Shown in pieces: positions 34,464 to 45,899 of a stretch of DNA of 64,000 nucleotides (its first letter is position 1; each line of letters starts with the position of its first letter). A program made the position numbers and the translations under genes. This stretch comes from Catonella massiliensis (GTDB lineage Bacteria; Bacillota; Clostridia; Lachnospirales; Lachnospiraceae). Under the pieces are notes generated by a model. It was not told where the DNA came from. It did no database searches and saw only the letters and a program-made list of their open reading frames with translations. The stretch lies in contig NZ_JAEPRJ010000001.1 of assembly GCF_016651435.1 (NCBI RefSeq), positions 2,046,001 to 2,110,000 on the forward strand, read 5' to 3'.

Positions 34464-35330
34464 ATGAAAGTTTCCCAGGTTTACAAAGATAAAAAAGATA
34501 AAAAGGTTCTATCCTTTGAAATATTTCCACCTAAAAAGGATAGCGAGCTAAGTAACATAGATGAGACTCTGGCTGTTCTTTGTGAACTTGAGCCCGATTA
34601 TATAAGTGTAACCTTTGGTGCCGGTGGCAGTTCAAACTGCAACCGCACCATAGAACTGGCAAAGAAGATAAAGCACGAGTACCATGTAGAGCCTGTTGTT
34701 CATCTTACCTCCCTCCACTACAATAAGGCTGAGATTGATGAATTTGCTAAGGTACTCTCTGAGGCAGGACTTGAAAATGTACTTGCACTAAGAGGCGATA
34801 AAAATCCAAATTTCCCTGAAAAAAATGACTTTTCACACGCCTCAGACCTCATCGCTTATATGAAGGAAAAATGGGATTTCTGTTTCTTAGGTGCCTGCTA
34901 TCCTGAATGCCATCCTGAATCAGGCGGTGTGATAAATGAAATAAGGCACTTAAAGACAAAGGTGAATGCCGGAGCAGAAGTGCTTTTATCCCAGTTGTTC
35001 TTTGACAACGATATCTTCCTACGCTTTCAGGAATACTGCAGGGTTGCAGATATCAATGTCCCTGTAATACCCGGTATAATGCCTGTAATCAATGCTGCTC
35101 AGATAAAGAGAATGATAACGATGTGCGGTGTTGCCTTCCCTGCCCGCTTTGAGAAAATCATCCACAGATACGAAGATAACAAAGAAGCACTTTTTGATGC
35201 AGGAATGTCCTATGCACTAAGCCAAATCATCGATCTCCTTGTAAGCGACATAGAAGGAATTCATCTCTATACAATGAATAACCCTCTTGTAGCCAGAAGG
35301 ATATGCGAAGGCATAAGGAATATCATATAA
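34464..35330 (+). CDS. metF: Methylenetetrahydrofolate reductase
   Basis: MetF reduces 5,10-methylene-THF to 5-methyl-THF, the methyl donor of MetE. The 288-residue flavoprotein TIM barrel has SFEIFPPKKDSE at the N-terminus, VTFGAGGS near 50, LALRGD near 110, GACYPECHPES and QLFFDND. Its ribosome binding site (AGGAATGAGG) lies inside the end of metE, so the two are coupled. The pair makes a compact methionine unit. Confidence 0.95.
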   Translation: MKVSQVYKDKKDKKVLSFEIFPPKKDSELSNIDETLAVLCELEPDYISVTFGAGGSSNCNRTIELAKKIKHEYHVEPVVHLTSLHYNKAEIDEFAKVLSEAGLENVLALRGDKNPNFPEKNDFSHASDLIAYMKEKWDFCFLGACYPECHPESGGVINEIRHLKTKVNAGAEVLLSQLFFDNDIFLRFQEYCRVADINVPVIPGIMPVINAAQIKRMITMCGVAFPARFEKIIHRYEDNKEALFDAGMSYALSQIIDLLVSDIEGIHLYTMNNPLVARRICEGIRNII

Positions 35331-35337
35331 AATACAA

Positions 35338-35399
35338 GGAATAAAACGATAAAAGCCGTTACAAGCTTGCTTGTAAACGGCTTATTGTCGTTTTATTCC
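35338..35399. terminator. Long bidirectional terminator between metF and the ABC exporter
   Basis: GGAATAAAACGA and TCGTTTTATTCC form the base of the hairpin, and AAGCCGTTTACAAG-type arms form the inner stem around CTTG. Both strands can end transcription here: metF from the left, the exporter genes from the right. Confidence 0.85.
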
Positions 35400-35424
35400 G
35401 CCAAAAATATGAGGCGCAGCCATT

Positions 35425-37239
35425 TTACTCCATCTCATCCACCACACTGTTCTCAAACTGTCTGGTAAATAGTCCAAAGTAATAGCCCTTCTGTCTCATA
35501 AGGTCCTTATGTCTTCCCTGTTCTATAATCTTTCCGTCCTTTACCACAAGGATTACATCTGCATTTACTATGGTTGAGAGCCTGTGCGCGATTACAAATG
35601 AAGTCCTGCCTGTGATTACCTTTTCTATGGCATCCTGAATTATCTTCTCTGTGACTGTATCAATCGAAGATGTTGCCTCATCTAAAACCAGAATCTTCGG
35701 CTTTGCAATTATCGCTCTTGCAAATGATATGAGTTGCTTTTCGCCAGTAGAAAGCAGGTCACCGCCCTCTCCAACCTCACTGTCAAGCCCTTTTTCCATC
35801 TTCTCTACTACCGCTGTAGCAGAAACTAATTCAAGGGCAGCCATTATCTCTTCATCTGTAGCGTCAGGCTTGCCATACTTTAAGTTCTCCCTTATTGTTC
35901 CTGAGAAAAGATGAGGCGACTGGAGTACATAACCTATGTTTGAGTGAAGCCACTGTCCTGAACGCTCCTTTGCATCCTTTCCGTCTATAAGCACCTGCCC
36001 CTTTGTAGGCTCAAAGAAGCGGCAGACCAGATTCACAAGGGTAGATTTACCTGCCCCCGTCTCTCCTACTATGGCTACATTGGTTCCCTGAGGCACCTTT
36101 AGGTTGAAGTGCTCAAGCACATACTCATCTCCGTCAGGATACTTAAAAGTCACATCCTTAAATTCAATATCACCATGAAGTTCTTCCCAGTTTTCCTTTT
36201 TAGGATTGAATATATCTCCGTATTTCTCTACAACCTCCCTGCTGTCTGCCACATCAGACTCTGTTGCCATAAGCCCCGTAAATCTCTCAATATTTACAGA
36301 AGATGCAATTAGGTCTGCAAAGGTAAGGGTAATGTTTCTAATCGGGTCTATTATCCCCTGTACATAGGACATAAATACAGACAGAGTACCGATTAGCATA
36401 ACTCCCTCGATGGTTAGCACACTTGCCTGCATAAGTACTACGGCAATTATGAGCGAGCCTACTAGAGAAACAAGGGAAGTTGAAAGTGCTGAAAAATGAG
36501 CAGCTCTTACAGATTTCCTCTTCATATTAAGAGAATCCCTGTTAAAATTCTCCTTCATTCTCTCCTCAGCAACAAGTGTCTTTATCTCCTTTGCGCCGGT
36601 TATTCCCTCATTGAAATTGCCCGTAATTGTAGAGTTTATCTCCCTTACTTCCCTGTTAAGATGGATGATATTCTTTTGGAATACAGCTACTATTATAGCT
36701 GCAACAGGCACAATGGCCGCTATCAAAAGGGCAAGCTTTGCATTTAAGCTAAACATTACCACAAAAGCACCTACTACATAGGTTGTAGACCACAATAGGT
36801 CAAAGAAGTACCAAGCTGCAATCGAGCCTATTCTTGCCGTATCACTCATTACCCTTGCATGTATATAGCCTACATTATTCTGGTTAAAGTACGAAAACGA
36901 AAGGGTTTGCAAGTGATTAAAGCTTGAATTCCTGAGGTCTCTAGCAACACTTATTTCTATGTTTGAAGCTACATAGGCCGAAACAAAATCCATTGATATC
37001 TGTATGGCTATGGCAATCAGGTATAGGACTATGAATCTTCCAAGACCGTCTAATTCTTTCTTTCCTATGAAATTATTTATTGCAAACTGATTAAATAGAG
37101 GAAAAACTATTTCACCAAGGGTTGCAATAGCCCCAGTCACAAACATTATTATCATGTCTTTTCTATATGCCCTGAAATATGGCCAAAGCTTTGGTATGCC
37201 AAACCAGGGCAGGAATTTTATCGTCGTTTTATCCTGCAT
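35425..37239 (-). CDS. ABC exporter subunit with consensus ATPase site (heterodimer partner B)
   Basis: This 604-residue half-transporter has six transmembrane segments in the first 310 residues and a C-terminal ATPase domain. Motifs are Walker A GETGAGKST, Q-loop GYVLQSPHLFSG, signature LSTGEKQLISFARA (altered from LSGGQ) and Walker B ILVLDEATSSID, with the catalytic Glu intact. It follows its partner by 8 bp. Together they match heterodimeric exporters such as BmrCD and LmrCD, with one consensus and one degenerate nucleotide site. Multidrug export is likely; the substrate is unknown. Confidence 0.93.
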   Translation of the reverse strand: MQDKTTIKFLPWFGIPKLWPYFRAYRKDMIIMFVTGAIATLGEIVFPLFNQFAINNFIGKKELDGLGRFIVLYLIAIAIQISMDFVSAYVASNIEISVARDLRNSSFNHLQTLSFSYFNQNNVGYIHARVMSDTARIGSIAAWYFFDLLWSTTYVVGAFVVMFSLNAKLALLIAAIVPVAAIIVAVFQKNIIHLNREVREINSTITGNFNEGITGAKEIKTLVAEERMKENFNRDSLNMKRKSVRAAHFSALSTSLVSLVGSLIIAVVLMQASVLTIEGVMLIGTLSVFMSYVQGIIDPIRNITLTFADLIASSVNIERFTGLMATESDVADSREVVEKYGDIFNPKKENWEELHGDIEFKDVTFKYPDGDEYVLEHFNLKVPQGTNVAIVGETGAGKSTLVNLVCRFFEPTKGQVLIDGKDAKERSGQWLHSNIGYVLQSPHLFSGTIRENLKYGKPDATDEEIMAALELVSATAVVEKMEKGLDSEVGEGGDLLSTGEKQLISFARAIIAKPKILVLDEATSSIDTVTEKIIQDAIEKVITGRTSFVIAHRLSTIVNADVILVVKDGKIIEQGRHKDLMRQKGYYFGLFTRQFENSVVDEME

Positions 37240-37247
37240 ACTTCCTC

Positions 37248-39062
37248 CTACTCTTCATAGTTAAGGGCTACAGACTGTATATCATAGATTTTTCTGTAAA
37301 TACCGGTATTCTTAATAAGTTCGTCATGAGTACCTGATTCTACCAGTCTTCCCTTGTCAAGAACAAGAATATTGTCAGCTGCCATCAGGGTAGTGATTCT
37401 ATGGGAAATAATGATTACCGTACTATTCTTTCCCTTTTCCATAAGCCCCTTTCTTATCTTGGCATCAGTTTCCGCATCCACAGCAGAAAGAGAATCATCA
37501 AATACCATGATAGGAGATTTCCCTATAAGCATACGAGCTATGGCTGTTCTTTGCTTCTGTCCCCCTGAAAGGGTAACTCCTCTTTCTCCTACTGTAGTCT
37601 CAAAGCCTTCCTTGAAGCTCTCTATCGTCTCTAAGAGGCTTGCTGTACCTGCCGCCTCCTTTATATCTTCTATCTCTGCATTTCCCCCGCCAAGAGCTAT
37701 ATTCTCAGCCAAGGTCCTCGAGAAAAGATAAGGCTCTTGAAGCACCATTCCTACATTTTCACGAAGATAACCTACTTCAATATCCTTTATATCAACTCCT
37801 GAGATAGTAATGCTTCCATTCTCCTTAGGAAGCTCATAAAGCCTGTTTAGAAGGTGCATAAGGGTAGACTTGCCTGAGCCTGTACCTCCAAGTATGCCTA
37901 CTGTGGTACCTCCCTTTATCCTAAATGACACATCCTTAACAATCTCCTTACTTTCATCGTAAGCAAAGCTCACATTGTTAAATACTATGTCTCCCGTCAT
38001 ATCGGGCTTAAGCTTCTTGCCCTCGTCCTTCTCAGGCTCAGAATCCATAATGTACCTTATTCTATCTGTTGCTATTTCACTGCGGCTAAGGCCTGATATC
38101 AGTCTTCCAAGAAGCCTTATAGGCCAAGCAAGCATGATATTATACGAGAAAAATGCAATATATTCACCTGCAAGCATTTCCCCCCTAACTGCGTATACTG
38201 CACCTAGCACAACCACTATCATAGTCTGAAGGTTTAGTAAAAGTGTACCTATAGACCAGAACCATGCCAGTACCCAGTCCAATCTTATCCACATCTTCCA
38301 GTAATCATGGTTCTGCTTTTCAAATCTTTCCTTTTCAAAAAGCTCCCTTCCAAAAGCCCTCACAACTCTGACTCCTGTCAGATTTTCCTGTACTACGGCA
38401 GACAGCTTACCCTCTTCCACATCTGCCTCTTCAAAGATTTTGCCCATTCTTTTATGACCGTATGCAGAATAAGCTATGTTTATTGGTATAAGAATAACTG
38501 CAATCAGAGCCAGCTTTACATTGATGGTAAACATAAAATAAAGCGAAAATGCAACCATCAAAACTACTCTAAAAACTTCCGTAAGCTGTCCTGAAACAAA
38601 GTTTTTAACTGCATCTACATCAGAGGTACAGCGCTGGATTATATCTCCTGTCTGGTTCTTTGTGTGCCATGAGAATGGAAGCCTTGCAATATGTGCAAAT
38701 ATCTCATTTCTCATCGTTTCCACCAAAGTTTCCGCACCCTTGTTATTGTAATATCTGTATAGATAGTTACACAGGGCAGATAAAGCCCCTATTACCATCA
38801 GAAATACTGCTATCAGATAGAGATGCTCCCTAATATAAGCAGATCCGCCTATGCTCTCTATAGCATCCACAATAAATGCAGGCAGGTCACTCTCCTTACC
38901 TGTAATCAAGGTATCAACAGTATAGCTGATTACTCTTGGTACTATTAGCGCCAGCAGATTCATAAGGGAAATACAGACTATGGCAATTATAAAATATGCC
39001 TTACTCCCCCTTAGAAAATGCCAAACTAACTCCCTATTAGTCTTAAATTTTCTATCTTTCAT
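37248..39062 (-). CDS. ABC exporter subunit with degenerate catalytic residue (heterodimer partner A)
   Basis: This 604-residue half-transporter has six transmembrane helices and an ATPase domain with Walker A GGTGSGKST, signature LSGGQKQRTAIARM and Walker B IMVFDDSLSAVD. Asp replaces the catalytic Glu, as in the BmrC-type partner of asymmetric heterodimers. I chose the ATG at 39062, six codons inside the longest frame, because AGGAGA lies at proper spacing. It is first in the two-gene operon. Confidence 0.93.
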   Translation of the reverse strand: MKDRKFKTNRELVWHFLRGSKAYFIIAIVCISLMNLLALIVPRVISYTVDTLITGKESDLPAFIVDAIESIGGSAYIREHLYLIAVFLMVIGALSALCNYLYRYYNNKGAETLVETMRNEIFAHIARLPFSWHTKNQTGDIIQRCTSDVDAVKNFVSGQLTEVFRVVLMVAFSLYFMFTINVKLALIAVILIPINIAYSAYGHKRMGKIFEEADVEEGKLSAVVQENLTGVRVVRAFGRELFEKERFEKQNHDYWKMWIRLDWVLAWFWSIGTLLLNLQTMIVVVLGAVYAVRGEMLAGEYIAFFSYNIMLAWPIRLLGRLISGLSRSEIATDRIRYIMDSEPEKDEGKKLKPDMTGDIVFNNVSFAYDESKEIVKDVSFRIKGGTTVGILGGTGSGKSTLMHLLNRLYELPKENGSITISGVDIKDIEVGYLRENVGMVLQEPYLFSRTLAENIALGGGNAEIEDIKEAAGTASLLETIESFKEGFETTVGERGVTLSGGQKQRTAIARMLIGKSPIMVFDDSLSAVDAETDAKIRKGLMEKGKNSTVIIISHRITTLMAADNILVLDKGRLVESGTHDELIKNTGIYRKIYDIQSVALNYEE

Positions 39063-39219
39063 ACATTCTCCTGTTAACAAATTAATAACGAGCTAATAAA
39101 ATTGAATTAAATATATTGTTCTACATCGGTAGTCTAAACCCCCTTTTTATAATTCAGGAATATTCTAAAGCAATGTCAAGTACCTCCACTCATAGTAAAA
39201 GCCTAGTATATCTTCAATA

Positions 39220-39990
39220 CTAAATTCCTATCATGCTCAAAAACGTCTCTGCATCCCTATTTCCAATCAGTTCAACAGGGAAGTCTATTTCATCAAGAAA
39301 GTTCTCGGTGTTCGGAAACTTTCCTATCTCGAAAGAACTGTGAGCATCACTGTTTACTGCAATTTTAGTGCCATACTTAGCACAGGCAAGGGCAATCTTA
39401 AGACATCTCTCCTGTACGGCTTCACCATGTCCAAAAGAAGCCTCATTTATCTCTATCATCTTATTCAAGGACTTAGCGGCTTTTACAACCTCGTCAATGT
39501 CAAATTCAAGACCTGAACGCCCAATATGTCCAAGTATTTTCACATTTTCATGCTCAAGTGCTTTGATGTAGAGCTCTGTATTTTCTACCACGGTAGAGCC
39601 TACTGCAAAATCCTTAAAGTGAACACTTGCAATGAGGTAGTCAAGGCGGTTTAATATCCCCTCTTCATAGGTTAGCTTAACTCCGTTTTTATTTGGATAT
39701 GGGATGTAAAGGTCGTGTCCAAATAAATTCCCCTTAAGGTCTACTATATCCACCTCTGCACCAAAGAGGAGCCTAACCCCATGCCATACCTCAGGCAGAG
39801 CCTTTTTATTTATAAAAAATCCAAAGCAGGCAAAGTCTGTTGAAGGCACAAAAAAAGAGCTGAAGTGGTCGGTAATTCCAACTAACTCAAGCCCTTGTTC
39901 TTTTGCCGCCTTAAGATTCTCCTCTATGGTGGAGTAGGCGTGACCGGATGCCAGGGTATGAGTGTGGGTATCTGTTTTTATTTTAATCAT
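39220..39990 (-). CDS. PHP-domain phosphatase/hydrolase (YcdX-like)
   Basis: The 256-residue metal-dependent hydrolase of the PHP family has metal-binding motifs KTDTHTHT at the N-terminus, GITDHF near 40, EVDIVD near 80, ASVHFKDF near 125, LGHIGR near 160 and NSDAHSSFEIG near 215. The length and order fit the YcdX group of putative phosphoesterases. The ATG follows AAGGAGGC. It is not coupled to either neighbour. Substrate unknown. Confidence 0.87.
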   Translation of the reverse strand: MIKIKTDTHTHTLASGHAYSTIEENLKAAKEQGLELVGITDHFSSFFVPSTDFACFGFFINKKALPEVWHGVRLLFGAEVDIVDLKGNLFGHDLYIPYPNKNGVKLTYEEGILNRLDYLIASVHFKDFAVGSTVVENTELYIKALEHENVKILGHIGRSGLEFDIDEVVKAAKSLNKMIEINEASFGHGEAVQERCLKIALACAKYGTKIAVNSDAHSSFEIGKFPNTENFLDEIDFPVELIGNRDAETFLSMIGI

Positions 39991-40138
39991 GACTATGCCT
40001 CCTTAATCTTATATGTGTATAGTTACTATAGTGCAATATGAGCCCAAAATATGAGTAAGCAGCCATTGTAAAAATAAGCTGATTACAAATATTATCGAGG
40101 TAAACTGCGGGCAAAACAGTTACACTGCTGTATCATAG

Positions 40139-40160
40139 GGTGCCAAATACTTTTGGCACC
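40139..40160. other. Isolated GC-rich hairpin downstream of the acyltransferase gene
   Basis: GGTGCCAAA pairs with TTTGGCACC around a 4-nt loop, 26 bp past the stop of the acyltransferase gene. Neither strand has an adjacent T-run, so it is a weak terminator at best. Confidence 0.4.
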
Positions 40161-40185
40161 GGTATCTTATTATTTTATCAGAATT

Positions 40186-41148
40186 TCAGTGCTTTGTAAA
40201 TGAAAATGCACTTTTATTGTCAGTATGGATTAGTTTTGATAAGATGAAAATAATGGCAAATACTATAAAAAATGCCACGAGACTGCTATTTACATAGCGA
40301 ATGGCTCTTCCAAATATCAGGCTTCCAAATACCATTTGTAAACAGTATAGCTCCAGAGACACCTTACCCAGAGCACTAAAAATATAGGATTTCATCCTGG
40401 TAAATAAGGTATCTGCACAAAGGATAATCCCCATCACATAAGGGATTGCTGTCACATAGAATATATCGCTTATAGGAAAGGCCAGCTTTATCATATATCC
40501 AAAGTTATAATTCAATGCAATACCCGCAACAAGCAGCACAACTCCAACACCAGCTTTTATATTTACCCTCCATTTTCCCTCGTATCCTGCTAAAAAAAGG
40601 CCAAGTAAAATAATAGGAAGCCTGCATAAAAAAATGTTTAAGCTGTGATTATCAGTGAAGTTTTCAAGTGCAAGCATTATTCCTGACCAGATAGCAAGGC
40701 TGATTATAAGCAGTTTTAGATTATTCATCTTTCTAACAAGTTTTAGATAAAATGGCACGGCAAGATAAAATATCATAATGGCAGGAATGAACCAAATCAT
40801 CGAGCCACCGCCATTTAAGATAAACTCAATTCCAAAAACTGTGAGAACCGCCTTTGTTATACTAAGTTTACCCATTATTACATAGAGAATGCAACAAAAA
40901 ATAAATATAGGATATATATGCAGGAACTTCCTTTTTATATAACTAAAATAGTTGCCGGTATCAGAATAATAAGCCATATAACCTGTCATAAAAAAGAAAA
41001 TATCAACTCCAATATAGCCTGTCATCACTATGAACCTGATTACACCGCTAACCACATCACTGCTTCTTGAAACCGGAAATAGGTGGTAGAGAATAATCAG
41101 AAGAGCCGCAATCCCCATAATAGGCTGCTTTGTTTTCTTTAGTTCCAT
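40186..41148 (-). CDS. Acyltransferase family integral membrane protein
   Basis: The 320-residue protein has about ten hydrophobic segments and resembles the Acyltransferase-3 (OafA/YrhL-like) group, with a GIAALLIILYHLFPV first helix that carries the conserved His, GYIGVDIFFFMTGYM and YSDTGNYFSYIKRKFLHIYP. Such enzymes O-acylate surface sugars or other exported substrates. The ATG follows AGGAAG. The lipoprotein gene 15 bp upstream is in the same direction and may be co-transcribed. Confidence 0.82.
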   Translation of the reverse strand: MELKKTKQPIMGIAALLIILYHLFPVSRSSDVVSGVIRFIVMTGYIGVDIFFFMTGYMAYYSDTGNYFSYIKRKFLHIYPIFIFCCILYVIMGKLSITKAVLTVFGIEFILNGGGSMIWFIPAIMIFYLAVPFYLKLVRKMNNLKLLIISLAIWSGIMLALENFTDNHSLNIFLCRLPIILLGLFLAGYEGKWRVNIKAGVGVVLLVAGIALNYNFGYMIKLAFPISDIFYVTAIPYVMGIILCADTLFTRMKSYIFSALGKVSLELYCLQMVFGSLIFGRAIRYVNSSLVAFFIVFAIIFILSKLIHTDNKSAFSFTKH

Positions 41149-41163
41149 TTAACTTCCTCTCTA

Positions 41164-41853
41164 TTATTCCAAATTGCCGGACTTTTTCATATCTATTGTC
41201 TGAACTTTTACACCTACCAGCTTTTCAAAGTTTGAATTGATACCTTCGTACGCATCTTTGTAGGTCATAACCATAAGAACGTATTTATCTGTGTACAATA
41301 CCTTCCCTACCTCTGCTCCTACGCATATCCATTTTCTAGGGTCAGCCTTAGCAGCTATGTCAAGAGCCATAGTCTTGGTATCTGCTCCATTTGCCCTTAT
41401 AAGCACCAGAGAATGTGCATCAGTAGATATCTGCCCCTCTGAGCAGGCTGCCTCTATCCCATCTGTCCACTTGATAAAACTGTAAATTTCAAAATTCTCT
41501 TTATTTAGTTCAAAGATTTCATTCATAGGAACCTTGGTATCTTTACATATTTTGTCTAAGAGCTCAGTTAGTTTGACACCAGAAATATCATTTTCAGATG
41601 TACTCCCTGTATCAGAGCCATTACTTGCTGTACCTGAACTTTCGCTTCCTGTACTATTACTACCGTTTATTTTATCCGAACTATTATTTCCCGTAGATGA
41701 AGCACTTGGGGAAGCTGTTCCTTTTGATGTCTTACTGTTATTTTCTACAGAAGTAGTGTTTGCAGCAGAACTTGACTTTGAGTTATTTCCACCGCAGGCA
41801 AAGAGTGTTAGTGATAAACCCGCACATAATAATAAAGCTAAATTTTTCTTCAT
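41164..41853 (-). CDS. Lipoprotein of unknown function with Ser/Gly/Thr-rich linker
   Basis: The 229-residue product begins MKKNLALLLCAGLSLTLFAC, with the lipobox Cys at residue 20. A linker rich in Ser, Gly, Asn and Thr covers about 25-110, and a C-terminal domain of about 115 residues follows. The start at 41853 has GGAGGAG upstream; the longer frame to 41961 has no such support and would bury the signal peptide. It should be anchored outside the membrane. I do not recognise the C-terminal domain. Its neighbour suggests an envelope role only. Confidence 0.8.
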   Translation of the reverse strand: MKKNLALLLCAGLSLTLFACGGNNSKSSSAANTTSVENNSKTSKGTASPSASSTGNNSSDKINGSNSTGSESSGTASNGSDTGSTSENDISGVKLTELLDKICKDTKVPMNEIFELNKENFEIYSFIKWTDGIEAACSEGQISTDAHSLVLIRANGADTKTMALDIAAKADPRKWICVGAEVGKVLYTDKYVLMVMTYKDAYEGINSNFEKLVGVKVQTIDMKKSGNLE

Positions 41854-42092
41854 GTCAATCTCCTCCATTGTTATTTGTTCAAAACACAAGATTCTACTAT
41901 ATTCTCTGATATAAGCGCATAAATTAAACTTATATAATGAAAGCCACTTATATGAGAACACATCATCTTTCGATACTTAAATCATTCTATGGTAACTAAA
42001 TCAATACAACCACAACTATAATAGCACAATTTAAAATATTCATCAAATATAAGTGTGATTTTGTTAATTTTAATAAAGTATCTTGTTTAGTA

Positions 42093-42133
42093 ACTTTAAA
42101 GTACTTGACAGTTTAATAACTTTAAAGTATTAT
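42093..42133 (+). promoter_or_regulatory. Promoter and paired operators of the HigBA-like module
   Basis: TTGACA (42105-42110) is 17 bp from TATTAT (42128-42133). The palindrome ACTTTAAAGT occurs twice, at 42093-42102 and 42119-42128, flanking the -35 and abutting the -10. The spacing of 26 bp between copies suits cooperative binding by an HTH antitoxin dimer. Confidence 0.7.
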
Positions 42134-42335
42134 AGTTGGTGGGGAGGGAGGGGAAATATGGGAGTTGCGCCCTATTCGCAATAGAATTCTGTTTTTTGCT
42201 TATGATGGCAGTCAATTTATTCTGCTATCTCACTATATTAAGAAGACTCAGAAAACTCCAATAGGTGAAATTGAAAAAGCAAAAAGCCTTATGCATGATT
42301 ATATTGAAAGGAATTTTAAAAATGAAAAGAAATAA
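42126..42335 (+). pseudogene. Truncated HigB/Gp49-type toxin gene
   Basis: A frame without a usable start codes for WELRPIRNRILFFAYDG, then FILLSHYIKKTQKTP and EIEKAKSLMHDYIER. This is the C-terminal half of the RelE/HigB (phage Gp49-like) toxin family. An in-frame TAA lies at 42123, and no ATG, GTG or TTG precedes the conserved part. The N-terminal half of about 45-50 residues is missing, apparently by a deletion that joined the promoter to the middle of the gene. Its stop overlaps the antitoxin start by 14 bp, as in intact higBA operons. Confidence 0.8.
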
Positions 42336-42678
42336 AGAGTGTCTTGATGCCATAGAAAAGGCAAAAAAAAATATTGACGATATTAAAGCTCGTAAAACAG
42401 ATGCCATTGGATGTGATTCATTGGAATTTATAGATACTTTTTTGACTCCCGATGAAATAGCTGAAAGCGATTTAAGAGTGGCGCTTATCGGAGAGTTGAT
42501 AAAGGCTAGGACTGAACAAGGGATAAGTCAGAAGAAGCTTGAGGAGTTAAGCGGAGTTAAGCAGCCTATTATAGCCAGGATGGAAAAGGGTACAACTAAT
42601 CCGCAGATAAACACTTTATTAAAGGTTCTTGCCCCTTTAGGTAAGACTCTAGCTATTGTTCCACTAAAGCAGGTCTAG
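42322..42678 (+). CDS. HigA-type HTH antitoxin/regulator
   Basis: The 118-residue protein has an XRE-type helix-turn-helix (about 62-112): TEQGISQKKLEELSGVKQPI, then RMEKGTTNPQINTLLKVL. I place the start at 42322 (MKRNKECLD), where AAGGA lies upstream. The reading frame is intact although its toxin partner is broken. It probably still binds the ACTTTAAAGT operators at its own promoter. It may persist as a solitary regulator or an anti-addiction remnant. Confidence 0.85.
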   Translation: MKRNKECLDAIEKAKKNIDDIKARKTDAIGCDSLEFIDTFLTPDEIAESDLRVALIGELIKARTEQGISQKKLEELSGVKQPIIARMEKGTTNPQINTLLKVLAPLGKTLAIVPLKQV

Positions 42679-42717
42679 ATAGATAATTTCATACAGATTA
42701 TTAACAATTACGATAGA

Positions 42718-42752
42718 TTTGACAGGTAATTTCGGAGAAATATCCTGTCAAA
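42718..42752. repeat. Palindromic element, copy 3
   Basis: TTTGACAGGTAATTTC and GAAATATCCTGTCAAA pair around GGA. The 20 bp to its left (GATAGATTT) also resembles the left flank of copy 1. It is followed at once by a terminator hairpin. Confidence 0.7.
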
Positions 42753-42756
42753 TAAA

Positions 42757-42815
42757 AAAAGGAGCTGCACACTAACATTCTTTATTTTGTTAATGTGACA
42801 GCCCCTTTTTCATAT
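42757..42815. terminator. Terminator of the rRNA operon, probably bidirectional
   Basis: GGAGCTGCACACTAACATT pairs imperfectly with AATGTGACAGCCCC, flanked by AAAAAAA on the left and TTTTT on the right. On the minus strand it lies about 45 bp past the 23S 3' end; on the plus strand it follows the antitoxin gene. Confidence 0.8.
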
Positions 42816-42857
42816 ATCTTCAAAACTGCAACCGAATCAACATCTTTCCTTTACTTT

Positions 42858-45750
<2,893 letters not shown>

Positions 45751-45754
45751 CTTA

Positions 45755-45899
45755 GTTGAGATGGGAATGCTACACGGTACATCGCCGGCGGCGCAAGCTC
45801 GCTTGCAGACGACGGTGTGTACCGTGGAGGAGGCGTTTCTACGAAACGCCTATCACGAGCGTGAAATGCGAAGCATTTCTGCGAGTGACCCATCTCAAC
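45755..45899 (-). other. Cloverleaf-like structured element directly upstream of 23S
   Basis: An 11-bp closing stem, GTTGAGATGGG (45755-45765) with CCCATCTCAAC (45889-45899), encloses three arms. These are CACGGTACA with TGTACCGTG (45773-45781/45818-45826), AGGCGTTTC with GAAACGCCT (45831-45839/45843-45851), and TCAC...GAAATGC with GCATTTC...GTGA (45853-45888). It ends 4 nt from the 23S 5' end. It is no tRNA: it lacks the T-loop consensus and is about twice the length. It could be a processing structure or an inserted element. Confidence 0.75.

Noticed and set aside
42156..42335. Functional short HigB starting at ATA after GGGAGG
   Set aside because: ATA is a very poor start codon and the product would lack half the toxin fold; the nearby ATG at 42158 is in another frame and stops after eight codons.
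45755..45899. tRNA or pair of tRNAs in the rRNA spacer
   Set aside because: The stems and loop lengths do not fit tRNA, there is no GTTCRA T-loop and no CCA-ready acceptor stem.
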